Source: Hydrotalea flava (GTDB lineage: Bacteria; Bacteroidota; Bacteroidia; Chitinophagales; Chitinophagaceae). Taken from it: 64,000 bases of DNA. Location of the stretch: positions 1 through 64,000 of the forward strand of contig NZ_LUHG01000090.1 of NCBI RefSeq assembly GCF_001623405.1, given 5' to 3'. Position numbers and translations under genes: made by a program. Positions within the stretch are counted from its first letter, which is position 1. Each line of letters starts with the position of its first letter. The notes beneath the pieces were generated by a model. It was not told where the DNA came from. It worked only from the letters and a program-made list of their open reading frames with translations, and searched no databases. This document shows, piece by piece, positions 26,025 to 36,136 of the stretch.

Positions 26025-27686
26025 ATGGACAGGAAAAAAATATACTTACTGCTTTTAATATGGTTCTTAATCAATTTAATTCAAGGATTGGTTACCAATA
26101 TTCAGGAAGATGAAACTTATTACTTTCTGTATAGTAAAAGCATAGATTGGGGCTATTTTGATCACCCCCCTTTTATTGCATGGATGATAAGAGCCGGTTC
26201 ATTGTTTTTTAAGGGCAATTTGCAAATACGTTTTTTCCCAATTGTATTGCAGCCTTTTACACTTTTATTAATTTGGGAACAACTGAACTTTAAAAGAAGA
26301 GCTACAACTCAACAAATATTGTTATTTTTTCTTACAACGTTTTCAATGATTATGTTTTCTGTATATGGTTTTGTAGCAACGCCAGATTCTCCCCTACTTT
26401 TTTTCACTGCATTATTTTTCTTTTCCTATCAAAGATTTCTAAAAAAGAGCAATTGGATTAATACCTTATTAATGATTGTAAGTTCGGTTGGATTAATATA
26501 CAGTAAATATCAAGGGGTATTGGTCATTTTTTTAAGCCTGCTTTCCAATACTTCGCTATTCAAAAAAAAACAATTTTACTTGGTTTTATTGATTGGCCTT
26601 TTACTTTTAGCGCCACATATTTATTGGCAATACAGTCATCATTTCCCTTCAATAAAATTTCACGCCATCGGCCGGTCTGAGCCATTTAAATGGGCGTATT
26701 TTTGGGAGTACATTCCCAATCAAATGCTTTCTTTTAATCCATTTATATTTTTAGCTGTAATATATGTTTTAGTAAAATATAAATATATTGATGCTTTTCA
26801 TAAAGCTTTGTATTTTAATATTATTGGAATTATTCTATTTTTTTGGGTTAGTACATTTAGAGGGCATGCAGAACCTCACTGGACAATTGTAGCTGCAGTA
26901 CCCATGCTGATAGTATTGAATGAACACATCAGTTATCATCCGGCTTTACTAAAATACACCAAACGCTTTATAGGAGCTTCTGCAATTTTGGTGCTGTTAT
27001 TAAGAATAGCATTGGCGGCACAGCTTTTGCCTGAGCAATTTGGCTTTTCATCGAAAAGTGATTATTACAAAGCAATAGCTGCTGAAGCAAATCATATACC
27101 TGTAATTTTTTTAGGAAATCATATTGAACCATCATTGTACCATTTTTATACCGGAGATACTGCTATTTCCTTATCAAATTTAAATACCAGAAAATCGCAA
27201 TTTGATATTTGGAATTATCAAAATAACTGGATGGGTAAACCAGCATTCATATTTGGAGATTTTAAAGGAAAATCAAATCATTATAATGTTAACGGATACA
27301 AATTCAATGGATTTAAAACAGACTCATTGTTTACAACGAACTCTTTAAAAATTACATATCAACTGCCAACTGATATACTTTACAACAATGACTCTGTTTT
27401 AATACCTTTTCAATTGAAAAACACTTTAAACAAAACATTCTTTCTGCAAACAAAGGATTTTACAGTTGAAATTAATGCAATTTTGAAGAATAAAACATCC
27501 ATTTTAGTAGTACCGTGCAGGAAAAAACTACGCAATCAATTTATATTACCGGGTGCCACAATTCAAGATACATTACATTTAATAATGCCTAAACTATCAA
27601 CCGGGCAATATCTAATTGGTTTGGCAGCCTCTAATACTTTAGGACCAACAGCTAATAGCAGCTTTACTTCAATTGAAATAAAATAG
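26025..27686 (+). CDS. GT39-family (ArnT/PMT-like) membrane glycosyltransferase
   Basis: About 553 residues. The first ~340 residues hold multiple membrane helices with the GT39/GT-C motifs: the acidic pair in QEDETYYF (catalytic Asp/Glu in the first periplasmic loop) and YFDHPPFIAWMI. The last ~200 residues are soluble and beta-rich and would face the periplasm. Such enzymes transfer a sugar from a polyprenyl-phosphate donor to protein or lipid on the periplasmic side. The acceptor is unknown. The ATG at 26025 is preferred to a GTG at 25995 because a helix follows directly. A distinct relative lies at 46252-47793. Confidence 0.85.
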   Translation: MDRKKIYLLLLIWFLINLIQGLVTNIQEDETYYFLYSKSIDWGYFDHPPFIAWMIRAGSLFFKGNLQIRFFPIVLQPFTLLLIWEQLNFKRRATTQQILLFFLTTFSMIMFSVYGFVATPDSPLLFFTALFFFSYQRFLKKSNWINTLLMIVSSVGLIYSKYQGVLVIFLSLLSNTSLFKKKQFYLVLLIGLLLLAPHIYWQYSHHFPSIKFHAIGRSEPFKWAYFWEYIPNQMLSFNPFIFLAVIYVLVKYKYIDAFHKALYFNIIGIILFFWVSTFRGHAEPHWTIVAAVPMLIVLNEHISYHPALLKYTKRFIGASAILVLLLRIALAAQLLPEQFGFSSKSDYYKAIAAEANHIPVIFLGNHIEPSLYHFYTGDTAISLSNLNTRKSQFDIWNYQNNWMGKPAFIFGDFKGKSNHYNVNGYKFNGFKTDSLFTTNSLKITYQLPTDILYNNDSVLIPFQLKNTLNKTFFLQTKDFTVEINAILKNKTSILVVPCRKKLRNQFILPGATIQDTLHLIMPKLSTGQYLIGLAASNTLGPTANSSFTSIEIK

Positions 27687-27744
27687 CATGGAATAACATT
27701 ACAAATGAATAATGAAATATTAGATTTCAGTAGTACAATGAAAG

Positions 27745-29019
27745 CTATTGCCGGTTAAATCTGGAATTAATGGTTGTAACCCCCACTAATTCATCGTACC
27801 GATCGTTTAATGAACGGTAATACACAAAAATGGTATAATCATTTTCTGTTTCCCAGCTATTGCCATCGGTTAATTTTAATGAGCCGGCAGCACCGGGGTT
27901 ATCGGCAGGCCGGGTAACGTAAGTATAATTGTAATAACCTTGTTTTAAGAAAAGGGTTTGTTCATAAACGCCTTTATCTGCATTAAAAACCATTTTAGCT
28001 TTTTGGGTGAGCCGGTTGCCGGTTAAAGCCCCCAAAATATACACATCCTGTCCGGTAAATGGATGATTGCCCGGCGGCACAAAACTAAAATGCACATAGG
28101 CATAATCGGTTTGCCACCAGGGGTTTACCAGCTCGGTGGTGCTTATCATATACCAGCCATTCATATCGTTCATCAATAAATAAGGCTGACCCGATAAATC
28201 GTAATCGTTCTTCAAATATACCTGATAGGGAAAATTGCTTTTGTCAACGGCAGCTACCCTTTCACTCTGATAACGGAAGCTTTCTAAATTAGCCCAACGA
28301 TATTCTTTCCCGCCGGGAAAAATACAATCCTGCTCGGCATTGTATTGATAAATATTGTTATTAATAAAAATGGGTTGAATACCCTGAATGGCATTATCCC
28401 ATCGATAATTCTGCATAATCAGCACTTTAAATTGTTGTTGCGGATTTAAAATATTCAATTCACGGGTATTGATGCTTAACTGTACTTTTTGATGGGTTAA
28501 AAATAACTGATTAGTAAAGGGTTGTGCAATATTTGCGGTAATATCAACCCGGTTATGTACTACAAAAAAACGGCGGGTAAATGCCAATTTAGAAGTATCG
28601 CCATCTAAAAACACTTTTAAAATATAATTACCGCTTACAGCCGGCATGGCATTGGCATCGGGGAATACTAACTGATAGGAAACGTATTGCAGAGGTGTTA
28701 TAGAGGAAATGCGGTACTGGTTAATAGCCTGTTGTTGAAATCCTTTCAGATAATCAAATATACTTACATCAGCCGGTGTCCAGTCGGCATTACACAACAC
28801 AAAAGTGTAATAAAAATTTTTGGGATAAGCTACCAAATCGTCAAAATGCAATTCCAATAATTCACCGGAATTGAGGTGAATAACGGGCATGCTTTGCTGA
28901 TTATTTTGTTTGAAGATAGATACATTGCCAATGGATGGCATATACACCGAATCAACATAGGTTTGCGCCTGCAACGAAGTGCATAACAACATTACTACCA
29001 ATAGTTGGAGCCATTTCAT
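27745..29019 (-). CDS. Type IX secretion system plug protein (DUF5103)
   Basis: 424 residues with a signal peptide (MKWLQLLVVMLLCTSLQAQ). The whole length matches the DUF5103 family as I know it: FVLCNADWTPA in the N-terminal part, DYLKGFQQ, FFVVHNRVD, LIMQNYRWDNAI, and the C-terminal DVYILGALTGNR and YNYTYV. The family includes the Plug protein seen bound to the periplasmic side of the SprA translocon of the type IX secretion system, where it closes the empty channel. This agrees with a type IX sorting domain on the protein encoded at 49566-51765. It is divergent from the permease at 29129. Confidence 0.87.
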   Translation of the reverse strand: MKWLQLLVVMLLCTSLQAQTYVDSVYMPSIGNVSIFKQNNQQSMPVIHLNSGELLELHFDDLVAYPKNFYYTFVLCNADWTPADVSIFDYLKGFQQQAINQYRISSITPLQYVSYQLVFPDANAMPAVSGNYILKVFLDGDTSKLAFTRRFFVVHNRVDITANIAQPFTNQLFLTHQKVQLSINTRELNILNPQQQFKVLIMQNYRWDNAIQGIQPIFINNNIYQYNAEQDCIFPGGKEYRWANLESFRYQSERVAAVDKSNFPYQVYLKNDYDLSGQPYLLMNDMNGWYMISTTELVNPWWQTDYAYVHFSFVPPGNHPFTGQDVYILGALTGNRLTQKAKMVFNADKGVYEQTLFLKQGYYNYTYVTRPADNPGAAGSLKLTDGNSWETENDYTIFVYYRSLNDRYDELVGVTTINSRFNRQ

Positions 29020-29128
29020 GTTTCAAACTTTTAATAAAAATACAATACTGCTGATTATTGCCATAATTTAATTGGTTTTGCTGATTGCCCCGCAGCACGT
29101 AGTTTTGAAACATTTTAAAACCGTTGCC

Positions 29129-30361
29129 TTGGATGTTGCTTTTTATATTGCCAGAAAAATAACTTTTAACCACGAAAAAACATTTTCGCGATTTATTATT
29201 CGTTTGGCCATAGTGGCTACTGCGGTAAGCGTTATGTCGATGATTGTTACCTTAGCCTTTGTAAATGGATTTCAGCAAACCATTTCTGAAAAAGTGTTCA
29301 GTTTCTGGGGACATATACGCGTACAGCATTTTGAAGTAGATAAAGCCCTGGTAGCAGAAGAAACACCCATTGAGCGCAATGATACCGTAGAATATATTCT
29401 GCACCACCAACAAGGTATTCAGCAGGTTCAGGTATTTGCTACCAAAAGTGCCGTATTGGCTTATCACCGTGAAATTGAAGGCACTTTATTCAAAGGTGTT
29501 AATGCAGAAAATGACAGTTCCCGGTTAAAACCGTTTTTACAAAAAGGAAGATGGCTGCAATTTAATGACAGCAGCTATTCCAAAGAAATCATCATCTCAA
29601 CAAATATTGCCAATAAACTCAATATTCAATTAGGCGATACCCTGCGTATTTTCTTTATTTCAACTGATGGCAGTGGCAATACTTACCGTAAACTGAAAGT
29701 AGTTGGTCTGTATAAAACAGGTATTGAAGAATATGATAAACTGTTTGCAATTGGTGATATACGCCTCATTCGCCGCATTAATAACTGGCCGGCCAATGCC
29801 ATTGGAGGTTACGAGGTTTTTTTAAATAATTACAAGGACATGAATAGGGTGAACCAGGCATTACTGAATCAGCTTCCCAATGTCTGGAGCAGCAAAACCA
29901 TTCAGGATGTATACCCAAATATCTTTGACTGGTTGAATATACAAGATGTAAACCGCAATGTAATTTTTATCGTAATGTCAATTGTAGCCATTATTAATTT
30001 GGTTACCTGCCTGCTCATTCTGGTATTAGAACGCACCAGAATGATTGGCATTCTGAAAGCCATTGGCGCCAACGATTGGCTGATACAAAAAATATTTCTG
30101 CTCTATGCCTGGTTTATTGCAGGTTTTGGTATTGGCATTGGCTTAATTGCCGGGCTGGGTGTATGTTTGCTGCAACAATTTACCGGATTTATTCACTTAG
30201 ATGAAAGCAATTATTATGTATCAGTGGCGCCTGTTCATATTATTGGATGGCAGGTTGTATTGGTTTGTGTAGCTACTGCTTTGGTTTGTTTGTTGGCATT
30301 AATGGTGCCTACTGCACTGGTTAAAAAAATTCAACCGGTAAAAGCCATTACTTTCAGGTAA
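29129..30361 (+). CDS. LolC/E-like ABC transporter permease (FtsX/MacB fold)
   Basis: About 410 residues. One membrane helix near the N-terminus (LAIVATAVSVMSMIVTLAFVN), a periplasmic domain of about 200 residues, then three helices with the FtsX-domain landmark LERTRMIGILKAIGA. This is the LolC/LolE arrangement, suggesting extraction of lipoproteins from the inner membrane with a LolD ATPase encoded elsewhere. No ATP-binding subunit is in the window. The start is uncertain: there is no ATG in the appropriate region. The open frame begins at a TTG at 29072, but homologues begin near VAFYIARKI, which points to a second TTG at 29129. The end overlaps the convergent trmH-like gene by 8 nt. Confidence 0.83.
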   Translation: MDVAFYIARKITFNHEKTFSRFIIRLAIVATAVSVMSMIVTLAFVNGFQQTISEKVFSFWGHIRVQHFEVDKALVAEETPIERNDTVEYILHHQQGIQQVQVFATKSAVLAYHREIEGTLFKGVNAENDSSRLKPFLQKGRWLQFNDSSYSKEIIISTNIANKLNIQLGDTLRIFFISTDGSGNTYRKLKVVGLYKTGIEEYDKLFAIGDIRLIRRINNWPANAIGGYEVFLNNYKDMNRVNQALLNQLPNVWSSKTIQDVYPNIFDWLNIQDVNRNVIFIVMSIVAIINLVTCLLILVLERTRMIGILKAIGANDWLIQKIFLLYAWFIAGFGIGIGLIAGLGVCLLQQFTGFIHLDESNYYVSVAPVHIIGWQVVLVCVATALVCLLALMVPTALVKKIQPVKAITFR

Positions 30362-31076
30362 GATGCGATAGTAAAATACCCGCAGCTACTGCTGCATTCA
30401 ACGACTCCGCCTGCCCTTTGCCGGGAATAGTAACAGGGTGTGTAATGGCAGATAATACCGCTTGCCGAATACCACTTCCCTCACTTCCAATGAGCAATGC
30501 TGCATTAGGTAAAAAGGGCATTTGTTGTACCGGAACTCCATTCAATACAGCGCCAATAACGGGCACCTGCAGTTTTTCAAGCCAGAATGGCAAATGGGTA
30601 TACCAATGGTTTACCCGTAAAAAACTACCCATGGTGCTTTGAATTACTTTGGGATTGTACCATTCCACCGTATCGGTGCTGCAAACAATATGCGCAACAC
30701 CAAACCAGTCTGCTATTCGAATCATGGTACCAAGATTCCCCGGATCCTGAATGCCGTCTAACACCAGTACCAACCCCTGTGGTGTTGCAGGTATCGGCGT
30801 TTCAGCACGCTGCTGCACCACCAATATCACTTCGTTAGGTGTTTGCAGATTGCTGATTCTATCCAATTCAGCCTCAGATACAATTATCACAGGTACTTGA
30901 ACATCAGCATGATGTGTCATCCAGTGTTCCGTTGCATAAATTTTTTTAATGGTATAATCAGATGCCAGTATTTCAGCAGCTATTTTAGTTCCTTCAGCTA
31001 TAAATACACCTTCTTCTGTTCTTTGTTTTTTGTGGCACAAAGATTGAATATATTTGACCTCATTCCGACTAAGCAT
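30354..31076 (-). CDS. TrmH-family (SpoU) RNA 2'-O-methyltransferase
   Basis: About 240 residues. An N-terminal substrate-binding domain (KYIQSLCHKKQRTEEGVFIAEG) is followed by a SPOUT knot with the three motifs: motif 1 DPGNLGTMIRIADWFG (catalytic Arg), motif 2 LLIGSEGSGI and motif 3 IPGKGQAESLNAAVAAGILL. It methylates ribose 2'-OH in rRNA or tRNA using S-adenosylmethionine. Which nucleotide is unknown. The ATG at 31076 lies only 4 bp from the divergent start of tamL, so each gene's promoter must lie within or beyond the other gene's 5' end. Confidence 0.9.
   Translation of the reverse strand: MLSRNEVKYIQSLCHKKQRTEEGVFIAEGTKIAAEILASDYTIKKIYATEHWMTHHADVQVPVIIVSEAELDRISNLQTPNEVILVVQQRAETPIPATPQGLVLVLDGIQDPGNLGTMIRIADWFGVAHIVCSTDTVEWYNPKVIQSTMGSFLRVNHWYTHLPFWLEKLQVPVIGAVLNGVPVQQMPFLPNAALLIGSEGSGIRQAVLSAITHPVTIPGKGQAESLNAAVAAGILLSHLT
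31049..31056 (+). promoter_or_regulatory. -7 promoter element for tamL, inside the trmH-like gene
   Basis: TATATTTG is an exact TAnnTTTG match. TTG-containing -33 candidates lie upstream (TTTG at 31029-31032 and at 31022-31025). The predicted start near 31062 gives a leader of about 20 nt before the tamL ATG at 31081. The element lies within the first codons of the divergent methyltransferase gene. Confidence 0.5.
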
Positions 31077-31080
31077 TGAT

Positions 31081-33501
31081 ATGAATTTTAAGCTACAGCA
31101 ATTATTACGATATACCACCCTAACTCTGCTACTTCTTTATTTAGCCGCTTGTTCTATTGTAAAAAATTATCCGATTAATAAACCTTTTGTTTTTGAAAAC
31201 AGAATAGAACTAAACGGAAAGGTGTCCAAAGATGAGAAAAAACGCTTAAAAAATGAATTAAGCAATTATTGGGATGATAGTTTACAGGCCCGTTACATCA
31301 GCGAAATTAAGCTTTCCTTTAAACAACCCATTATTAGCAAAGTATTGAAAAATCCACCTGTATTTGATACCACCAATATTTCGCGTACCATTCGGTATAT
31401 GAATGCCTATCTCAACTCGCAGGGGTTTTATTATGCACAATTTGCTGATTCAGTACCCAGGTTTGATACAGTAAAAAACCAGATACGTGCTACCATTATC
31501 ATGAAAATTAATCTGGGTAAAAATATTACCATCGATTCTGTGCGTTATCATTTGCTAGATACAGCCGTTCACCCTATTGATTCCAGTTTGCAAAAAATGG
31601 CGCTGGCTGCCAGCGGAAAAACCTTATTGAAAAAAGGTACCCCTTATACCAAACAGGTAATCAGTAACGAATTAGACAGGCTGGCGCTTTTATTCAGAGA
31701 TAGCGGGTATTACAAAATTTCGAAAGACGATTTTTATGCCGAAATTGATACCACCAATACTCAATTACTGCAATTGGCCTTCGACCCTTTAACACAAGCC
31801 AAACTGATTGAAGAAGCCAATAAAGCCCGCTACGAAAATCCAAAATGGAATGTAGAAATTAAACAGCACCAGTTTAAAGACAGCAGTAAACTTACCCAAT
31901 ATTACATTCATCATATTTACTATTACCCTGAATTAAAAATTACCGACCAGCCAGATAGTGTTTTATTGCAAAAGAATTTAAAGCAATTCAATTACAAACA
32001 CTTAACTATGGTGTATCAGGATGGTAAATTTATTTATAAGCCGCTCATTGAACATACCTATTTAAGATACAATCAACTTTACAGCGAATCGAAGTATTAC
32101 AAATCCATCAATGACTTGGGGCATTTACCGGCCTGGCAACAGGTTGATGGTAAGGTAGTATCTTATGGAACAGATTCATTAGACCTGTATTTATTTTTAA
32201 CCCCTGCCCTGAAACAAAGCTATAGTGTAAATTTAGAAGGCAGCCGCAATACCGGTGATATTACCATTGGCAACCTGTTTGGTATTGCCACTAATTTTAC
32301 TTACACCAACAGAAATTTATGGAAGCGGGCCATACAGTCTCTCACCAGTTTGCGCCTGGGTACAGAATTGAATATTGGCCAGGCACAAAACCCGGGGGTA
32401 ACGGGTACGCCTTTGTTACAAACCTTTCAAGCCAGTTTAAGTCATACCTATAATTTTCCAAAACTCATTATCCCAAGGGTTATTGATTCAAAATTTTTCA
32501 GATCGGCCGATAATAAACGAACCTTACTTTCCGTTGCAGGCTCTTATACTGACCGGAGAGATTATTACCAGTTACGCTCTCTTACCACCAGTTGGGGGTA
32601 TGAGTTCTCAAAAAATGCACGTAAATCCAATGCCGTCACCAGCATTTCATTCAAGCCATTGAATGTGGAGTTATATAAAATTGATACCTTACCCGGATTA
32701 GATACCCTTTTCAAAAACAATCCATTTCTTCGAAATTCATTTCGCGATGGCAATGTAGCAGGCTCGGCCATATCAGCCATCCGAACATTCAACAGTCCGA
32801 GAGACCCTTCCAAAAGCCATTTTATCCGTTTGGGTATTGAAGAATCAGGTACATTAACATCGTTACTGAATATTTACACCGACCGAATATTCAAATACAT
32901 TAAAACAGAAGGGGAATACCGTTATTTAAAAAAATACCACAAAACAGAACTGGCTACCCGCTTTTTTATCGGCGCCGCCTTTCCGAAGGCAGGCCAGAAT
33001 ATTCCGGTGTATAAACAATATTTTTTAGGCGGCCCCAACAGTATGCGGGCTTGGAGCCTAAGAGAATTGGGTTTAGGTTCTTCCATATTAGTAGATACTA
33101 TTTCAAATACAAACTACAAAGAACGTTTTGGCGACATGGCGCTGGAAGCCAATATAGAATACCGCTTTCCATTGTTTACATTTAGTGCATTCAAACTATC
33201 CAGCGCATTGTTTACCGATATGGGCAATGTATGGAGCCTTACCCCCAACCCTTCCGATCCCAATTCAGTTTTTGCCTTACAAAGATTAGGGAAAGATTTG
33301 GCTATAGGCGTGGGTACAGGCCTGCGTTTCGACTTCTCCTACTTCTTATTGCGCCTAGATTTTGGTTATAAATTAAAAGATCCGGCCCGACAATACAATG
33401 ATGGTTGGGCAGAGTTCAATAAACTAACCTGGACAGAAAACAGAGGCAATGCAGTCGTCAATAATTACGCCATACAATTCGGTATTGGGCTCCCCTTCTA
33501 A
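31081..33501 (+). CDS. tamL: TamL: lipidated TamA/BamA-family outer-membrane assembly protein
   Basis: About 806 residues. A lipoprotein signal (LLLLYLAAC, lipid-anchored Cys near 24) is followed by POTRA-like periplasmic repeats over the first ~370 residues, then a C-terminal Omp85 beta-barrel with the YFLGGPNSMRAWSLRELG lid-loop/motif region and a typical terminal strand ending IQFGIGLPF. A lipidated TamA homologue is the Bacteroidota form called TamL, which works with TamB in moving phospholipids or inserting proteins between the two membranes. TamB is encoded 8 kb away in this window. An upstream ATG at 31054 overlaps trmH and precedes the signal peptide, so 31081 is used. Confidence 0.9.
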   Translation: MNFKLQQLLRYTTLTLLLLYLAACSIVKNYPINKPFVFENRIELNGKVSKDEKKRLKNELSNYWDDSLQARYISEIKLSFKQPIISKVLKNPPVFDTTNISRTIRYMNAYLNSQGFYYAQFADSVPRFDTVKNQIRATIIMKINLGKNITIDSVRYHLLDTAVHPIDSSLQKMALAASGKTLLKKGTPYTKQVISNELDRLALLFRDSGYYKISKDDFYAEIDTTNTQLLQLAFDPLTQAKLIEEANKARYENPKWNVEIKQHQFKDSSKLTQYYIHHIYYYPELKITDQPDSVLLQKNLKQFNYKHLTMVYQDGKFIYKPLIEHTYLRYNQLYSESKYYKSINDLGHLPAWQQVDGKVVSYGTDSLDLYLFLTPALKQSYSVNLEGSRNTGDITIGNLFGIATNFTYTNRNLWKRAIQSLTSLRLGTELNIGQAQNPGVTGTPLLQTFQASLSHTYNFPKLIIPRVIDSKFFRSADNKRTLLSVAGSYTDRRDYYQLRSLTTSWGYEFSKNARKSNAVTSISFKPLNVELYKIDTLPGLDTLFKNNPFLRNSFRDGNVAGSAISAIRTFNSPRDPSKSHFIRLGIEESGTLTSLLNIYTDRIFKYIKTEGEYRYLKKYHKTELATRFFIGAAFPKAGQNIPVYKQYFLGGPNSMRAWSLRELGLGSSILVDTISNTNYKERFGDMALEANIEYRFPLFTFSAFKLSSALFTDMGNVWSLTPNPSDPNSVFALQRLGKDLAIGVGTGLRFDFSYFLLRLDFGYKLKDPARQYNDGWAEFNKLTWTENRGNAVVNNYAIQFGIGLPF

Positions 33502-33638
33502 TAGCTGAATAAAGTTGATAATACCGGCTGCTAACCTTCGTGGCATCGCCTGTTGCGTCGCAATCACTTCACCGTTCCAAACATTGGGCAGCAGGCAGTA
33601 TGTTTTGAAAAGAAAATTTTTTTTAAAAACAACAATGG
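33502..33638. other. GC-richer noncoding block between tamL and truB
   Basis: The stretch at about 33525-33600 is clearly GC-richer than its surroundings and contains a perfect 11-bp palindrome (TTGCGTCGCAA, 33553-33563) and short complementary segments (CTGCT/AGCAG) near its ends. No ORF is credible. It lies between convergent gene ends and could be a dispersed repeat or a structured RNA element. Confidence 0.4.
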
Positions 33639-34352
33639 CTAACCGTTCGTATCTGTTTTTAAAACTTGTACAGATTGTTCAAATGCTTCAATGGTACTCG
33701 CATCTTTCAATTCAAAATTACCAATTGCAGTTCTGCACAAACTGCTTAAATAGCCACCAACGCCAAGTGCTGCTCCAAAATCGTTTGCAAGACTTCTAAT
33801 ATATGTTCCGGTTGAACAATGTACTTTAAAATGCACAACAGGCATTGCTACATTTGTTATTTCAAAAGAATGTATGGTTACCGGCCTTGCCGCTACTTCT
33901 ACTTCAATTCCTTTGCGTGCAGAGAGGTACAAGGGTTTGCCATCTTTTTTTATAGCAGAATGTTGGGGTGGCATTTGCAGAATAGCACCGGTAAATAGTT
34001 TTGTAGCTTGTTCCAACATGGGTTCCGTAATATGATCAGTTGATGCAACAGATTGCGGAGTGGTTTCCAAATCGTAGGAAGCAGTGGTAGCTCCCAGCGT
34101 AATAGAACCGGTGTACACTTTATCCATTCCCATAAAATCGTTAATCTTCTTGGTAAAAGCACCGGTACAAACAATCAATAAGCCGGTAGCCAGCGGATCT
34201 AAAGTACCGGCATGGCCAACTTTTGATATACCTGTGGTAATTCTGACTTTCTTCACCACATCAAATGAAGTCCAGTGCAACGGCTTATTCAACAACAACA
34301 TTTTCCCATCTAAAAAAGGTTGCAAAGCAGGTATAACAGACTTTTGTTTCAA
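33639..34352 (-). CDS. truB: tRNA pseudouridine(55) synthase
   Basis: 237 residues. It converts U55 of the tRNA T-loop to pseudouridine. The catalytic Asp is at 52 in HAGTLDPLATGLL. Other family marks are LLLNKPLHWTSFDVVKK at the N-terminus, KVYTGSITLGATTASYD, QMPPQHSAIKKDGKPLY and STGTYIRSLANDFG. Length is short, without the C-terminal PUA domain of E. coli TruB, as is common in Bacteroidota. It is downstream of proS on the same strand, about 140 bp apart, with nothing else visible in the gap. Confidence 0.96.
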   Translation of the reverse strand: MKQKSVIPALQPFLDGKMLLLNKPLHWTSFDVVKKVRITTGISKVGHAGTLDPLATGLLIVCTGAFTKKINDFMGMDKVYTGSITLGATTASYDLETTPQSVASTDHITEPMLEQATKLFTGAILQMPPQHSAIKKDGKPLYLSARKGIEVEVAARPVTIHSFEITNVAMPVVHFKVHCSTGTYIRSLANDFGAALGVGGYLSSLCRTAIGNFELKDASTIEAFEQSVQVLKTDTNG

Positions 34353-34490
34353 TGATAAGAATTAAAAAAATGATACACACATGCTATTTGGTTTCCACAC
34401 CATTAGCGGCATTTTTTGGGTACTTTCTTCAACCAAACTGCATCAACCCTCTCAACAAATAATGTGAATTGGTTTGCAGAGCATTGTTGA

Positions 34491-35969
34491 TTAATAAGCC
34501 CGGGCAAACAATACACGTTGCACAGAGGGTTTTCCGGTTAGTATACATGCACCCGTTTCCTGTTGGTTATCGAGCGGAATACAACGAATTGAAGCTTTAG
34601 ATAATTCTTTAATTTTATCTTCTGTTTCTGAAGTGCCATCCCAATGTGCTGCAACAAAACCCCCTTTATTGTCTAATACTTCCATAAATTCATCCCAACT
34701 ATTCACAGATGTTATATGTTCATTACGGTAAGCCAGTGCTTTCTGATAAATATTTGTTTGAATTGCATCCAATAATTGCTCAACAAAAACATCAATGCCC
34801 TCCAATGAAACTGTTTCTTTGGTTTTGGTATCTCTTCGGGCCACTTCCACCACGTTATTTTCAATATCCCGAACACCCAAAGCCAACCGAACCGGCACAC
34901 CCTGCATTTCATACTGTGCAAATTTCCAGCCCGGCCTTGTATTTTCATTATCATCAAATTTTACACTAATCCCTTTTTTCTTTAACTGTTGAACAATAGC
35001 CAAAGCTTTTTCGGCAATCATGGCTTTTTGTTCATCACCTTTATAAATGGGCACAATTACCACTTGCAGCGGTGCAATTCTAGGCGGCAATACTAATCCA
35101 TCATCATCACTGTGTGCCATTACCAAAGCGCCAATTAAGCGGGTACTAACCCCCCAACTGGTAGCCCATACATAAGTTAATTTATTTTCTTTATCACTAA
35201 ATTTTACATCAAATGCTTTGGCAAAGTTTTGCCCCAGAAAATGCGAAGTACCTGCTTGCAATGCCTTTCCATCCTGCATTAATGCTTCAATACAATACGT
35301 ATCTACTGCACCGGCAAAACGTTCATTGGCGGTTTTTACACCTTTAATAACAGGAACAGCCATCCAGTTTTCTGCAAAATCGGCATACACATCCAGCATC
35401 TTACGGGTTTCTTCCAATGCCTCTTCCTGTGTGGCATGTGCAGTATGTCCTTCCTGCCATAAAAATTCGGCAGTTCTTAAAAACAGGCGGGTACGCATTT
35501 CCCACCGAACCACATTGGCCCATTGGTTAATTAATAAAGGTAAATCGCGGTATGATTGTATCCAGTTTTTATAGGTATTCCAAATAATGGCTTCACTGGT
35601 AGGTCTTACCACCAATTCTTCTTCTAATTTAGCATCGGGATCAACCATTAATTTACCCGGCCTATCAGGATCCGTTTTTAAGCGGTAATGGGTTACCACG
35701 GCACATTCTTTTGCAAATCCTTCCGCATTTTTTTCTTCTGCCTCAAATAAACTTTTGGGAACAAAAAGCGGGAAATAGGCGTTCAAATGGCCGGTTTCCT
35801 TAAACATTACATCGAGGGCATTGCGCATATTCTCCCAAAGTGCATATCCATAGGGTTTTATAACCATACAGCCTCTAACTGCACTATAATCAGCCAAATT
35901 AGATTTAATGACCAAATCGTTGTACCATTGGGCGTAATCTTCAGCACGTGAGGTTAGTTCTTTCGCCAT
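34491..35969 (-). CDS. proS: Prolyl-tRNA synthetase (archaeal/eukaryotic-type)
   Basis: 492 residues. A class II aminoacyl-tRNA synthetase of the short type without the INS editing domain: the catalytic core ([14 protein letters not shown]; motif 2 region [25 protein letters not shown]), motif 3 around [25 protein letters not shown], an anticodon-binding domain (about 285-400), and a C-terminal zinc-binding-type domain in reduced form ending RAY. This is the ProS type usual in Bacteroidota. It charges tRNA-Pro in the cytosol. The start codon follows homologues ([16 protein letters not shown]). Confidence 0.96.
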   Translation of the reverse strand: MAKELTSRAEDYAQWYNDLVIKSNLADYSAVRGCMVIKPYGYALWENMRNALDVMFKETGHLNAYFPLFVPKSLFEAEEKNAEGFAKECAVVTHYRLKTDPDRPGKLMVDPDAKLEEELVVRPTSEAIIWNTYKNWIQSYRDLPLLINQWANVVRWEMRTRLFLRTAEFLWQEGHTAHATQEEALEETRKMLDVYADFAENWMAVPVIKGVKTANERFAGAVDTYCIEALMQDGKALQAGTSHFLGQNFAKAFDVKFSDKENKLTYVWATSWGVSTRLIGALVMAHSDDDGLVLPPRIAPLQVVIVPIYKGDEQKAMIAEKALAIVQQLKKKGISVKFDDNENTRPGWKFAQYEMQGVPVRLALGVRDIENNVVEVARRDTKTKETVSLEGIDVFVEQLLDAIQTNIYQKALAYRNEHITSVNSWDEFMEVLDNKGGFVAAHWDGTSETEDKIKELSKASIRCIPLDNQQETGACILTGKPSVQRVLFARAY

Positions 35970-36096
35970 AACTTTTGTATCTATTTTTTGTTATTTAGGT
36001 GAAGCCTGTAATTGACATATCGTTAACATAAAAATTAAGTTAATATTAATGCAGGCAACATTTTTGATGTAACTTTAATTTGAAAAAAGAATGCAG

Positions 36097-36104
36097 CAAA
36101 TGTA
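36097..36104 (-). promoter_or_regulatory. Candidate -7 promoter element for proS
   Basis: The minus strand reads TACATTTG, an exact TAnnTTTG match followed by CTGC. It lies about 130 nt ahead of the proS start, which would leave an AT-rich leader of about 120 nt. No strong -33 TTG is seen. Confidence 0.35.
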
Positions 36105-36136
36105 TGTAACTTAGTATTACGAATTTTGTAAAACGC

